The notes under the pieces: generated by a model
Told to the model about the DNA's origin: nothing
Database searches by the model: none
What the model saw: only the letters and a program-made list of their open reading frames with translations
Translations under genes and position numbers: made by a program
NCBI GenBank assembly: GCA_021234155.1
Contig: JAJEKV010000271.1
Location: 374,001 to 438,000 of the forward strand
Reading direction: 5' to 3'
DNA: 64,000 nucleotides
Origin: Isoetes taiwanensis
Lineage: Eukaryota > Streptophyta > Lycopodiopsida > Isoetales > Isoetaceae
Shown: positions 1 through 12,001 of the stretch, in pieces
Numbering within the stretch: the stretch's first letter is position 1
Layout: each line of letters begins with the position of its first letter

Positions 1-2
1 AT

Positions 3-131
3 GGTTTGCAAGGCGTAACTGGTGCAGAGTTCAAAATGTTAATGTATTTGCCTGAAAAGTCTAAGTCTGTTGGAGAACAACCATCCTCAGAAAGTATTCA
101 AGAGTTCCTTAAACTTACATGCACAGTTTAA
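3..131 (+). CDS. C-terminal exon of an unidentified gene (partial)
   Basis: The window opens inside an open frame that runs 42 codons from position 3 to a TAA at 129-131. The peptide starts GLQGVTGAEFKMLMYLPEKS and ends LKLTCTV. Its composition is balanced, with none of the low-complexity look of the surrounding intergenic DNA, so it is most simply the last coding exon of a plus-strand gene whose body lies to the left. The splice acceptor would be outside the window or at its very edge. I do not recognise the family, and a chance open frame of this length cannot be excluded. Confidence 0.4.
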   Translation, partial: GLQGVTGAEFKMLMYLPEKSKSVGEQPSSESIQEFLKLTCTV

Positions 132-1940
132 TATATGCTTTTGTTTCTCTGAAGACCATATTTGAATATGCTTGTTATGTTAAACCATGTGATTTTTCAT
201 CCTGCTTGTCCATGTCTTTCATAAGTTACTGGAAAATATGCAACTTGTAGGAGGGTCCTAGTTGGTGGTTCAATATATGATGGCAAGATAAACAATAACA
301 TCTGTGAGAACATCAACTTAGGATAAAGTTTTTTAAGAAACAATCTTTTCTGAATGTCTGGAGAGGGGACATTTGAAGTTATTTTGACAGTGCCACAATC
401 TTGTCGAGTACAACTATTCTCGATTGGTAAATGCAGTTTCATATTGCTGGCATATCATCGGTTTATGGTAATTTACACCCTTGACGTAAGTTAGCTCTCA
501 GCATTCTACAGATTTGCTTTACGCAAGAAACTGGTGGGAAGAAGGTGAATTGGCAGGTTTGTGTACATCAGTCAACTCTCATTGGGCATTCCATTTGGTT
601 CATCTTGAGATGATGCCCAACGGGAAATCAACTGGATTTTCATCCCTTCATTTTGATATAGTCTGATTGTTTGTTACCATTTGGAACATTTTTGCTTATA
701 TCTCCTGCCGTAGGTGGAGATATGTAGTACAGGAACTATCTGACGATTTTTCTGATGCAGAACATGCATTCTCTTGTAGTGGATGTAGTACAAGAACTAT
801 TTGAATTGTTACGTGGTTGATGTCTGTATGTTAGCATCAAAATAGCAATAAGACGCTTGAATCCATCATAAATCTACTCCACAACAAATGCCACATTGAT
901 TTGTACTATATACAAGTTTTTGTACTACTCAATGCGTGTGTTAAGTCTGGCAAATGCATGGTATTTCAATTACTATACTTATTTTAAGTATTGCAGACAA
1001 AATCAAAAGCAGTATAGGCTGCATATATCCAACATCACTTAATTTCTTGGACATAAATATGACAGGAGATTTTGGAGCGTGATAATTCCTTCATTAATTG
1101 AAATCACACAACCTACAATACCACAATGTTTGGTATTTGTTGTAGAACCATATTATACCTAGCATGTGTTTTAACATACTACTATTAGAGTGTCATTTAA
1201 ACTCAAGATTTTTGTACATTCTATTAGTATGATGTAAGAGAGCACAATTTTATTGCTGACATTACATAGTCGAATATGAGATACAAAACACGCATTCACT
1301 ACACTCACATATGATCTTATAGTACAAAGCTCTTGATTACCATTAACACCATTTCAAATGATATGAAATCATCATTCTAATTTTCTGTATCTAACTCCTT
1401 CTAGCATGTAAACAAACCCTATTGATTACAACATGTCATCCTATTCCTCATGATTCAACTTCAAACCCACCCCATTCCCCAAGGCTGCATTACCGCTAGG
1501 TGTTTGTTTTTTTTTTTTTTTTTGGTATGTGCACCCCGCTTGGACATTGTAATAGTAATATGCTTTTTACAATTATCTAAACGAAGGGAAAGGTTGAATT
1601 TCATGACTTTATACAATGTAATACACCATATCTGGAAAGATAAAAGTCAATTAGTTTGCCTTATTTTTCGTGGAGATATGCTGAAACAACTCTTAACCAG
1701 ACCCCTTTGGAACTTCGTGACGGAGCTGAAAGCCAGGCCCAGCAGATTTGAAGATTTGTGCCACTGTATAAACTACATAAGAATAATGCGTTTTTGATGT
1801 CCAAGACGAGCACGAAATGAACCAGCTCAGTAAAAGAAATGCCTTAAGTTAGCATTGAGATAGGTATTGCCCCGCGCCCTGATCACTTCATGATTCAACC
1901 TGATTAAGAACTGTTGACCCTTTTTGTAGGTTCTTTCAAA
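132..1940. other. Intergenic, no gene seen
   Basis: This is AT-rich DNA with no frame that looks coding. It holds a run of about 16 T near 1507-1522. The last few hundred bases probably contain the promoter and 5' untranslated region of the MFS gene; a TAG before 1930 could be a leader-intron acceptor. No repeat or RNA gene was recognised. Confidence 0.5.
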
Positions 1941-4900
1941 ATGATCCGCAGATGCATGATTAAGTTTGATCGATGGCTGGCACTTTCTGCAGCAATGATT
2001 CAGTTGGTAAGCAGTTAGCTGATTTTGGTAAGCTGCCAACAATAAAATTTATAATCAGCTTCTTTTTCAGGCTTGTGCAGGTCTGGCTTATACATATGCA
2101 GTTTATAGTGAACATTTAAAGGAACGTTTACATTTCACACAAGAGCAGATAGATGAGGTCGGAGCTGCAAAAGACTTCGGGGCCATTTTGGGTCTGGTAT
2201 CAGGGATTTTTTACAATTGGTATCCGCCTTGGGTTACAATACTCATTGGAGCTTTCTTGCACACCTTTGGTTATACAATGGTGCGTTAGCTTATTCAGAT
2301 GTTTTTCTGGTTGAAGTGCTACACTGAACTTTCATTGCAACCAACATAGATCTGGCTGACACTGGTGGGTAGCACGTCTCCACCATTTTGGTTGGTACGT
2401 ATTGCCATCCTTTTCTGAATTACACATTGTTAATGACTAGATCTAGCAATGAGTTTGCCTAAATGCAAGAAAAAATGTCTTAATTGCAACGGACTTATGA
2501 CGTCCTTTGCTTTGGAAAGGTAGTTGTGCTTGTATTTTGCCACGGGTAATGGTGGAGATGGGTGGGTCGACACAGCTGCGGTCATAACAAGGTCTTTTAA
2601 CAAAACTTCTCATGGTCCCTTGCTCCATTCCTATCATCAGTAACAGGGGTGTAAATTCTGGTTTTGCAGTTTGTATAACTTTGAACACCATCGAGGAACT
2701 GCTATGGGTATTTTAAAGGCACAGTTTGGACTTAGTGCTGCTATATTCATCATGGTAATTCCTTGATTTTTTAGAATGCCACGTTGTCTGATTTCTTTAG
2801 CTTATGTTCGATTAGTATAGAATGTCTTTCTTAGTGGATCCCAGATGACATACCCAACCTTGGTATGCTACAAAGGAACAAAGCTTTCTCGTTATTGCTA
2901 TCTTCAACCTTTCTTGACCACTTAATTTTTGATGCGAGATGTTCTTTTACTATCAGCTGTTTTGCTTTACCGTACATTATCAATACTGTGAGTGCAGAAG
3001 ACCATCAATTTAGGCTTTGAACTGCTCTCCAATAGGCATAGTGGTATTTTGTGTTGCAATAGTTTGCACCTTTAGGTAGTTAAGAATGATACTAGACCAA
3101 GTGCTCATTTTCAGAGCTCTGCATCTTATATCGTATATATTTATTTAGAATATGAGATTATAATCCAAACACTTGGATATTCGTTTGGTCCATGCTTCAG
3201 CTGCATTGCGCATGTGCGCATCATAACAGCATGAAATGAGCTGTCACAGATTTATTTTGCAAATTACATAGAAGGCAGAATCATCGATAAATTTGTTCAA
3301 AAGTTTATGCAGAACAAAAAGATAATAATGTACATTTTAGTTGTATGTAATTTTATAATATTTTAGTTTTTCTAATTTACTTTCAGTTCATTTTGCTAGT
3401 AATCAAACTCTATGGATTTTCAGGTGTACGATGCATTCCTGGCACCAAATGTAGACTACTTCATTCTATTGCTGTTGCTTGTACCTACTTTTGCATACCT
3501 TTCCCTTGCATACTTTGTCAGACCATTTGAGCATCAGATTGAAGGAGGTGACACAGATACGCGATTTACAAAGATCTATGTGAGAACATCGTGAAGCACA
3601 TGATTTAACTTAATTAACTATAAGGTTGATCAAGTGTCTTAACTTTTCTTTCAGGGTATCATTCTACTGCTTGGAAGCTATTTTATGGTATCAATAATAA
3701 GCAAGGTAGATAATGCCTCTTCATATCGTGATCTACGTTCCTCCAAACATCACACAATCATCTAATGACCGATTATGACTGATTTTGACACAGGAATACT
3801 TTTCAATTGGAAGGCTAACTCAGATTTTGATGACTTATGGGATGATATCCATATTATTGACAATGTTTATACTTCCGGTGTGTGCCATTAGTTGCTAAGC
3901 ATCTTAATTTTACCTAGCCTTACTATGTGGCAGTCATTACTAAATCAATTGCTCCTGCAGGTTCTCCGTGGGAACTCTAACTTACCATTTTGGTCTGAGG
4001 TCGAATTAATTGGTTTTGATAAAGTGCAGAAGACAGAAATTTCTACCAAAATAGGAGAGGAAGAGAATAAATTGCTAATAGCAGACACAGGTTATGATGT
4101 GTCAAAGACACTTGATCTAAAATTGGAAAGAAGCACCCGTGACTTTACCATCTGCCAAAGCATTCGGGGAATTGACTTCTGGTAACACATGCATGAAGTC
4201 CCTTCTAGGTGGTTGTGACCATTTGGAACAGAGATTAGTTGTACAATATGTTCATTACCACATCAAGCTAAGGTTTAATTTGATTTTTCTGTTAACTTTC
4301 TCAGGCTAGTTGCACTTGTGGTAGCAACCGGTGCTGGCACAGGGTTAGCCATCATAAACAACATTGCACAGGTAACCCTTTATGAGAGTGCAATTTGTTA
4401 TGTTACTTTTAAGTTAGCTCTTTGCTTGTCATGTTGGTATGCTTGGCAGCTGATGACCAGTTGTAAATTCTGTGGGAAGTTCGAAAAAGGACCCACATTT
4501 ACTTTTGAGCCATCAGGTGTTCCAAGATTTTCAAGAATTCTGATTAAAGGAAAGAACAAGGCGACCATTTCTTAATCCTTGTTTTCAAGTTCTCAGATAT
4601 CACCATTTTTTTTTAACTGCTGCCATCCTGCTTCTGCAGTCCTCTCACTTTTACTTTTGTTGCATTCTTCCTTTTTGGGTTTTATGTCCATTTGCTTGGT
4701 GGTGGGATGTTGGAACAGCATTGTTCCTTTACCATGGAAGCAGAACAATAGGGAACAAGACAATGCACCCTTTCATAACGTCTTTAAGAATTACTTCTAC
4801 AATGCACCATTTTATACTCTTAGAAAACATCTTTAAGAATTATTTCTACACTGGCCTCAAGACAGAGTCACAGATAATTATGACATAGAGAATTTATAAT

Positions 4901-7550
4901 GCCTACAGACACACCTCAAGGTCTTGTGACCAAATAGATGCATCAATTCTTTATCATCTGGAAGCATCCTTTCAGGGAGAAAGTGCCAGGTAAATCTAGC
5001 AAGTAACTAACAAAACAAAATACATATTAGTAAAGCTTAGGACTGTATTCTAACTGGTTCTGTGTGTCCCACTAAAAGTGATATGGTGTTTGCATGCATC
5101 CTTTGAACGAGGAAGTAAGGAAAAAAGTCTATTGGTACAGTACTAAAATGCTCAACATCCTTTTGTCTCGAGTGGCAGTCTTTCTAAAAGACCAAAAAGG
5201 GCTTCAAGGCAGATTCAGAGACAATCATTCAAAAAAAATAAAAAAATGGTGTCATAACATAATGTTGACGATACTGTATAAGAACTGCCTGAATAGTTGG
5301 ATGCCTTCAGAAACTACACATGTCAAAAGCCATTTTTCTGCAAGTTTTTCTTTTGAAATGGAGCGTCAAATGACAAGTAAAGGCTTCCATGCCACCTTTA
5401 ACTATCATTGCTAGTCACTTAAAATGCCAATGGTAGTCGACATTTAGAACTATGAAGTCTATTGGGATGTACCCAATATCTCCGGTGATGGGTTCTAAAA
5501 CCCACTGACATTGATTATCACTCTCTTTTTCTTCAAAATATCAATATTCTAGGTTTGCTAATTCGTCTCTCATATTGAATGGTGCTAAAACTTGATTGAA
5601 TATGTTAATCACAATGCATTCTATTCTTTATGCAGATTGGGAAGGCATTACGGAGTGATGGTACGGATACATATGTGGGGTTGATCAGTGTTTGGAATTG
5701 CTTTGGACGTCTACTTGCAGGGTTTGTTACAAAGCTTCATTTGTTAGGAGCTTAGACATATCCCGATAGATATACCTAGCCGTACACAACTGGTCAAAAT
5801 TTGGATGTTGAATTCCTAAAACCAACAAAGGTTGACAACGTGCTGATGAAAGCAAAATCTCTACAGCTTATTACCTTTCCCAATTGAGGAGCCATCGGAA
5901 GCTTGTGATGAAGAAACGCTTCTCCAGATAGGTTCTACGCTGTGCAGATTAATCTCGTTCAATCCTCTAATGTTAACCGATGCTTATACACACTATTACC
6001 CCCTCCAAGAGGTGGTAGTTTGTTTATCTTCATCTGGTATATGTTATCAGGAGGCTGCGGACAATCCATTTAAGGATGGACAATGCATCGTACTCTAGAT
6101 TGGTATTATCATGTTGAATCCAACAGTATATTGGCTAATACCAAATCAATGGTTCTTTTTCTCCCAAATCAGCAAAAATTAGCTGCCTATCAAAGATGGG
6201 ACCAGCAGGAAATTAACCTCATTGGCTACACCACCAGCTTAGTGGTATGCTAGCCAGAACGGAGTCTTAATATCAAATAATAGAAGCCAGAGCTTCCTCC
6301 ATTTCTACCATCTCAAGGAGATCCAGCTTCCATATCTTTTAAGCACTAACCATTATCCCATGTGCTATGGCTAACTGTATCGGATAGTAAACATTATAGA
6401 ACAATAAGCGGGTCTTTTATGTTATGAAAAACATGTGAAAACTTAATGCTACCTGCTTATGAGCATCTTCTGCAGATTATGAAGTTTCATATTGGCCTTC
6501 TATTGTTTGCAGTTTTGGATCAGACACCTTGTTAAGACATGGGTATCCAAGGACTATATGTCTCTCCATCGCACAAATTCTTACAATTACTTGTTGTCTG
6601 CTCCTTGCTACTGGCTGTAAGCTACTTCAACTTCATAAAAATTACTTATGTATTCTCCAGTTATATCTAAACTTTGTTCACAATTGCTTTGGAAATAGCT
6701 GTTTCTTTCCTCTATCTAGGATCTGCTCTCACAGGCCTTTCGTACGGTGCTTATTGGACACTTATTCCCGCGATTATTTTGGAAGTCTTTGGCCCTAAAC
6801 AATTTCCTGTTCTCTACAAGCTGATCTCGTAAGTTCCATAACTTCATCTATACCTACCTGAATGCAAAGTATTTCTTCCTAGTCTCAGAGATAGCAATCT
6901 ACACCAAAATGTGCACACCATAAAAATTTGACAAGAATTGACGTCACATTGATACCCAGTTGAAATCTTTTACGTGCATTTTCTTGAGCTGAGCATACTC
7001 TTATGTACCACTTCATTTTCTACCTCACTTCTAGGTTAGAGCACGTTGATACTAAACGAGTCATTTGCACTTTACAACATGGTCACTTGAATGTAGGACA
7101 ATAAAAGAAACCATGTACATTTTGCAGCTTGAATGACTTAGGTTATAGATTAACAGCAGCAAATGAAAGCCTTCAAATTGGCATACATAAGATCCTTCTA
7201 ACTAGTTAAGGGGACCTTTGAACAAAAAATGAAATTACGTTGGCGTCTGGTCAAAGACATGTTAAGTTAAAGTTGCTTGTACTTGGTTAATATGCAGTCT
7301 TGCTCCAAACATTGGATCTTATATATTATCGGCGAAGGTTGTTGGTCTCCTGTATGATGAAGAAGCCCGTTTGTACGAGAAACAATTGACTGCAACCACA
7401 GCACCAGCAGAGTGTTATGGGGTCAGATGCTTTGGGTTTGCATTGTTATATCTGTCTGTCATATGCTTGGTTGGAATAGTAGCCAATATTGTTTTTACTG
7501 CGAGGACAAAAAGGATCTATTTCAAAACAAATCAACGATCTCCACCATAA
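1941..7550 (+). CDS. MFS transporter, nodulin-like / NFD4-type (14 exons, 541 aa)
   Basis: Predicted integral membrane transporter of the major facilitator superfamily with an N-terminal nodulin-like domain; the substrate cannot be told from sequence. The exons join in frame with GT-AG introns: 1941-2006, 2071-2280, 2350-2394, 2524-2591, 2670-2754, 3424-3579, 3655-3705, 3794-3877, 3961-4181, 4305-4371, 5636-5721, 6513-6616, 6699-6828, 7298-7550 (1626 nt). Family hallmarks are KFDRWLALSA at residues 8-17, GLAYTYAVYS in exon 2, NGGDGWVDTAAVIT in exon 4 and RGTAMGILKAQFGLS in exon 5. A hydrophilic loop of about 70 residues (exon 9) separates the two helical halves, and LSYGAYWTLIPA lies in exon 13. 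The acceptor at 6698 is needed; the nearer AG at 6719 would create a stop. The ATG at 1941 is the first in frame, with a second at 1956. No frame damage is seen, so the gene is probably functional. Confidence 0.88.
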
Positions 7551-8033
7551 ATGTGTGGAAAATGAAAAGTCAATTGTACTAGAAGAGGTGGGTTGGCTTC
7601 AATGCTTCCATAAAGTTATTACCTCCAATAGAGAAAGGCAGCACCAACCTAGAACAGTTTGCAAAAGTTGATTAGATATGGCAATATTGGCCTACCCGAT
7701 AGGGTGCAAACTGATAGAAAAAGTCATGACCTTACAACGGAAGGGGGCATATCTAGCTCTACTAAAAAGTGGTTTCAATGGGACGGACCAAACCATCTTC
7801 AATGTTCTGCAAGGCATGAACACTTCAAATTAATATTCTTTGCAAATTAAATAGAGGATCATAACCTGAGAGAGATAAGAGTTGATTAACTCACAGTGTA
7901 CTGAAAGTCTGCCAACATGGACACGCTGGATGCAAAATGACGTGGCAAGTGACTGGATACAAAAAGACGTCCAATCGACGCGACCACTGTGTAATGAAGC
8001 ATAGGGCAGAGGAGTCGGAAAATTGACGAGGTT
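7551..8033. other. 3' flank of the MFS gene / intergenic
   Basis: About 480 bases without a convincing gene. It presumably carries the 3' untranslated region of the transporter and the promoter of the following RS-rich gene. Short open frames here have no recognisable protein features. Confidence 0.4.
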
Positions 8034-8804
8034 ATGGGCGGGCAGGGCAGCAGCAAACAAATTGGGAGGAGGAGGAAAAGGAGCAGATCCAAAGGCCGGA
8101 ATAAAGAATCCCCTCAGAACTGCCGGAAGCGTAGCCATAGCCGAAGCAGGAGCAAGCGCAGGCGACGCAGCAGGAGCCATAGCCGGAAACCCAAAAACAA
8201 AAATAAAATCAGAAGCAGAAGCCGAACCCGCAGATCCAGACATCGTCGTCCTCCATCGCCTCCCGCTGATCATACCTCCACCCATCCTGTTGAGGTTTCC
8301 ATATAGACAATTCTCCTTTCGATTTTCTTCATGGCCACCTTGCTTTTTTTTTTTCCTCCCCTTTTTTTGCCAAATTTTCATACTCATAGAATAGATAGAA
8401 TTTTTTTTTTTTAACATCTATGAAAAACACAGTAAACTTCTTCATCCCATCCTTCTCACCCTTTGCCTTGTTGTTTGTAGCATCAACATCACCCGCCGCA
8501 AGAACATGGGGATAATGTTTCAACCCATACTGAGACCCACCACCATACCACTGAACATCACCGGAATTCTCAATCTCCTCATAGATCCGGCCAACATGAA
8601 CACCATCAACATCAACACCACCATCAACTTCAATCTCATGATTTGAGATCTAGACCAAGCCCTCCTATTGAACAACATGTTGGCCCTGAGTTTCCCAACC
8701 AACCTCAAGTTTCTACTCTTGAAAGGCATAGCAGCCATGAGCGTGAACATGATTCTCAATTTCAACACCAAGATTTCGACCAGGAAAGAATCGAAAATGC
8801 ATGA
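8034..8804 (+). CDS. Candidate RS-domain / His-rich protein, two exons (194 aa)
   Basis: I do not recognise a named family. Exon 1 (8034-8294, 87 codons) encodes MGGQGSSKQ followed by a basic stretch dense in RS/SR and RR pairs (SHSRSRSK, RRRSRSHSRK, IRSRSRTRRSRHRR), the composition of RS domains in splicing factors. A GT at 8295 and an AG at 8479-8480 behind a T-rich tract define a 186-nt intron that joins in phase 0 to exon 2 (8481-8804). Exon 2 is rich in His and Gln (HQHHPP, HHHTTEHH, HEHHQHQHHHQ) and ends DQERIENA before TGA. There is no RRM or zinc finger, so it would act through low-complexity contacts, probably in the nucleus (inference). Overlapping open frames on the minus strand mirror the same composition. 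It could be a lineage-specific gene or a relic of a larger SR protein. Confidence 0.5.
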
Positions 8805-9540
8805 TTGACATGATTGGAACTTCTTGGGATTCAAGTGATTGAAAGTCATGGGATTTAAGGATGATGTTTCAAAACATCACGTCATATGCCTCATATGCCT
8901 AAGGATTCTCACCCATGTTATTTGTCAATTTCCACTTGATTAATGAAGAGAATTCATTTGTTCGAATATCTCATTCCACATTCCACTTTTCCTCATTCCA
9001 CATTTCACTTTTCCTTCCTCATTCCACGCCTGCACTTTGTTCCACTCATACCATTCATAACATTTGTACCCTCCCTATTTGGTAGGTAGTCTTTTGTGTT
9101 GACAATTAGGAGATCTTATGTTTGAGTCTCTCTTGGGACATTCAGGAATGCTACTATAAGACGTAGAAAGTACTATTTATCTATCTAAAACTGAAGCTGA
9201 ACATTAACATTGAACTCATAAATTGGTCCATATATCTGATGTTATTCGTAGATAATCGTGGTATTAGGTACAACGATTTGCTAGTAGAATTACGTAAAAT
9301 GGGTTGTGAACCTAGTAGTGCTTTTTGAACATAATGAATGTTCCTCACTAAACATTAAAATATTTATCTGTCTGTCCATCCGTCCGTCCGTCCGAGAAAC
9401 ATCTTAGTTAAAAAAAGAAAAAGAAAAAAAAGGAAAAGGAAAAGGAAACCTTAAACTTAAACATTGTCTCTGTGTATACAAAATATTAGCCTTAAAATCC
9501 ATGGTCAGAGAGAGATCAAGAATCAATTGGCAGTCTTAAG
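8805..9540. other. Intergenic with low-complexity and SINE-like sequence
   Basis: No gene is seen. At 8969-9034 a unit of about 22 bases (CTCATTCCACATTTCACTTT) is repeated nearly three times. Near 9085-9170 a stretch with GGTAGGTAGTC and, about 45 bases on, TATGTTTGAGTCTC resembles degenerate pol III A and B boxes of a tRNA-derived SINE. A GTCC-rich microsatellite (about 9370-9395) and an AAAAGG-rich tract (about 9412-9446) follow. Confidence 0.35.
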
Positions 9541-9745
9541 GAAGGAAGGAAGGAAGGTATTTTTATCGTCCACGGAGACCAATCGGTCTATGGGACCCAA
9601 TATCTAAAAACGACAAGCGGATTCTTGCCGGATTAAAAAACCCCCGCCCCGAAGGGTTTTCGAGGGAAAAACCGTGGCAGCAATCAGCCTGCTGACAAAC
9701 TGTCATAACATATAAAATGCCAAAAACACCATGTCGAGAGAACAA
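9541..9745 (-). mobile_element. LINE 3' tail fragment (copy 1)
   Basis: On the plus strand a (GAAG)n run is followed by GTCCACGGAGACCAATCGGT and then a stem AAAACCC...GGGTTTT with a GC-rich loop (about 9637-9660). The same ordered block ends the other LINE copies in this window (near 29.7, 31.6, 48.6 and 55.9 kb), always next to a simple repeat. It is therefore a heavily 5'-truncated non-LTR retrotransposon insertion in minus orientation. Confidence 0.65.
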
Positions 9746-9909
9746 CATGTGTTCCTATTCATGAGCCTTTTGGTCATATTTTAACAACTTTGTAACAAAT
9801 ATCAATCAATTGACTAAAAGATATACTTGTATAAACTACATTTGCAAAACTCATTATAACATTTGGAAATGCATTTTTCAAACTTTTTTGTTGGAAAAAA
9901 AGTTTTGAT

Positions 9910-11065
9910 AAAAAAATAGTGCAAATATGGGACCTGCAAAATGAGATTTTCAATATGTTTGAGTGGGGTGAACTAAAAAGCAAAGGCAAAGTCTCTGAAA
10001 AGAAGAAGGGCTCCGACGTCCCCAAAAAGGAAATGACTATTACCGTCCGGAGGGAAATGCAGGGCTTCACAGGTATGGATTTGCTAGAAAGGCTCTCGCA
10101 AAAAGTGGTAGACAAGGAGTTTACCCGGGAAGAAATGTCAAAGGAGTTGCACAAGTAAGCTTACTTTCAACCACTCTCGTGTGTGCTTGAGAGTTAAGCA
10201 AAAGTATATTCCGGAATACACTTGTGCTCAAAAGTGTATTCTAGAATACCTTTTCTTTTCAACTTCTGCCTTTGTTTCCCCTTGAATGCTCAATTTATAT
10301 TTTACAACGAGATTCGCATTTTTTTAAAAGCAAAGTTGTATTCTGGAATACACTTGCTGTTCAAGGTTAGCAAAAGTGTATCCGTGAGATGCTTGGTTTC
10401 TTTTTTGGAAAAGGATTATTAATTATTTACATCTTTCTGGTCTTTGTCTCAACGAAAAGAACGTCATAACATGTCAAACATATTTGATGGAGCAACTCAA
10501 CGTGCAAACATGGGAAATGTGTAAGGAACTTTATCCTGTTGCGACTTCTGACGAGCGAATTATTCAGTACGCTCCAAATTTTGAGGCCTCGGTAAGTTCT
10601 GTTGAGAAGCTAGTCTTGTTTTGTCCATGTGATGAATTCTTCTTCTTGCAAGACCCTAGTGCACAAGGCAGGATAGTTAATCACTACCAGAAGCCACAAA
10701 AGCTGATCAACTATCTACTAGACATGTTCTCACGTCCAGGAGATTGAGTGCTTGGTGCTTTTTCTGGCTCTGGTATAACAATCGGCGTGCACTTAAGAAG
10801 GGCCGCAATTGTGTAGCAGTGGACAAGATGAGATTGGCTGCCTTACCAACCCTACCAGACGAGAACCAAGAGTTAGGCGCCAAATCTTCATCTGATTATG
10901 CCAAGATGACATTTTCAGAGATACAATCTTCGTTTATTTGGAGAGTTGAAAGAAGTAGCTCTAGCTACTATTCCTGAAGACATTGTAGAAATAGACAAGG
11001 GTAATTCACCACAAAAGGAGCAGACGACAGAGAAGGACCAAGTTGAAACAAGCAAAAAAAAATGA
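9910..11065 (+). pseudogene. Decayed amino-methyltransferase-like gene (beta-class N4/N6 type)
   Basis: Two coding blocks are visible. The first, about 9919-10156, encodes a Lys/Glu-rich segment (WGELKSKGKVSEKKKG, MDLLERLSQKVVDKEF) and ends at a plausible donor, CACAA|GTAAGC. The second, about 10484-11065, reads TWEMCKELYPVA, RIIQYAPNFEASV, LVLFCPCDEF, QKPQKLINYLLDMFSRPGD, then after an in-frame TGA VLGAFSGSG, then after a frame change LKKGRNCVAVDK, and a Lys/Glu-rich tail ending ETSKKK and TGA. The order KP..L...L..FS.PGD.VL..FSGSG...........GR...A.D is that of motif X/I in DNA N4/N6 amino-methyltransferases (established pattern). No DPPY-type catalytic motif IV was found. The stop and frame change make it a pseudogene as given, with the usual caution about sequence errors. 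It lies just left of the Penelope-like element. Confidence 0.55.
10207..10351. promoter_or_regulatory. Three TTCnnGAA palindromes
   Basis: Perfect or near-perfect palindromes occur at 10207-10218 (TATTCCGGAATA), 10236-10249 (GTATTCTAGAATAC) and 10338-10351 (GTATTCTGGAATAC), all in the non-coding gap between the two methyltransferase-like coding blocks. Each contains TTCnnGAA, the tail-to-tail half-site pair of heat-shock factor elements. Whether they are functional sites or copies of one short repeat is unknown. Confidence 0.3.
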
Positions 11066-11621
11066 GGAAGACTATGATTTAGACCTTTGACTTGTCTTAT
11101 GCTAAAATATTTATTGTTAACATTTAATTATTGCCAAAATTGATGTACTGAAAAAATTTAAATAAATAATTATTTTTATTTTTATCTTTATTTTATTTTG
11201 ATGTTTTCGATAAATTACTTTTAGAGATTATATATTCATGTCTAAATTTTGCCATTTTCAAGCACTTTTCTTTACAAAAACAAAGTTATAACTTAATAAG
11301 GGCCCAAAATGCAGGGAAAAACAATTTGAACCTCTTGACATTCTCAACTTTTTCTAAAAGGGTCACTTTTGAGAGCACGATATTTTTTTAATGGGAACCT
11401 TTGAAATGGGAGTGCTGCAACACTCCTGTTTAATTTGCAACCTTGTACAAGAAAGGCTACGAAAAGCTCTGCGTTTCAAATATCGTGCTTGAAATGATTT
11501 TTTTTTTATGAATATATAAAGAGATGCTTAAATGATTGTGCACTCATCATCTGCCTGATAAGAAAAGTTATTAAGTATAAATGTTAGGCATACATATTAT
11601 TGTAAAAAGATATGGCCTAGG

Positions 11622-11683
11622 AATGAATAGAATAGAATAGAATAGTTTTTTTAACGTCCACGGAGACCAATAGGTCATGGAAT
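11622..11683 (-). mobile_element. LINE 3' tail fragment (copy 2), inside element A
   Basis: A stretch of about 60 bases with four GAATA units, a T run and ACGTCCACGGAGACCAATAG is present here but absent from the same place in copy B (near 22115). It matches the terminal block of the LINE family in minus orientation. It is a very short, late insertion into copy A. Confidence 0.6.
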
Positions 11684-12001
11684 GTTATAAACCTTTGGGC
11701 AAGATAGATAACCTGGGACCTAAATATATAAGCTAAAACCAAATAGACAGCTGGGTTCCTCATAAGAATAATGTTTAAGCTAAGGGACATAATGTTTAAC
11801 CCGAGACATTAGTATATGACCAAAAGTAGTGACCCCTAAGGGGCTTAATACTTGTCGCCAAAATTAAAATAAGGTTTCTAGGGTTCTGAAAATCGAGGCA
11901 GGATATCCGATACCAGAGATGGCAGGGATCAAATTGTTAAATGGCAGCCGACCAGTCTTTATGACCTCAAAAATCCCCCGCTACTAGGCATAACTGCAAA
12001 T

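Noticed and set aside
1450-1797. 115-aa plus-strand ORF with a poly-Phe run
   Set aside because: The Phe run is the T tract at 1507-1522, and the rest shows no family feature.
7830-8417. 195-aa minus-strand ORF rich in Ala and Pro
   Set aside because: It is the antisense shadow of the RS-rich exon; low-complexity RS coding leaves the opposite strand open, and the plus-strand model has matching splice sites.
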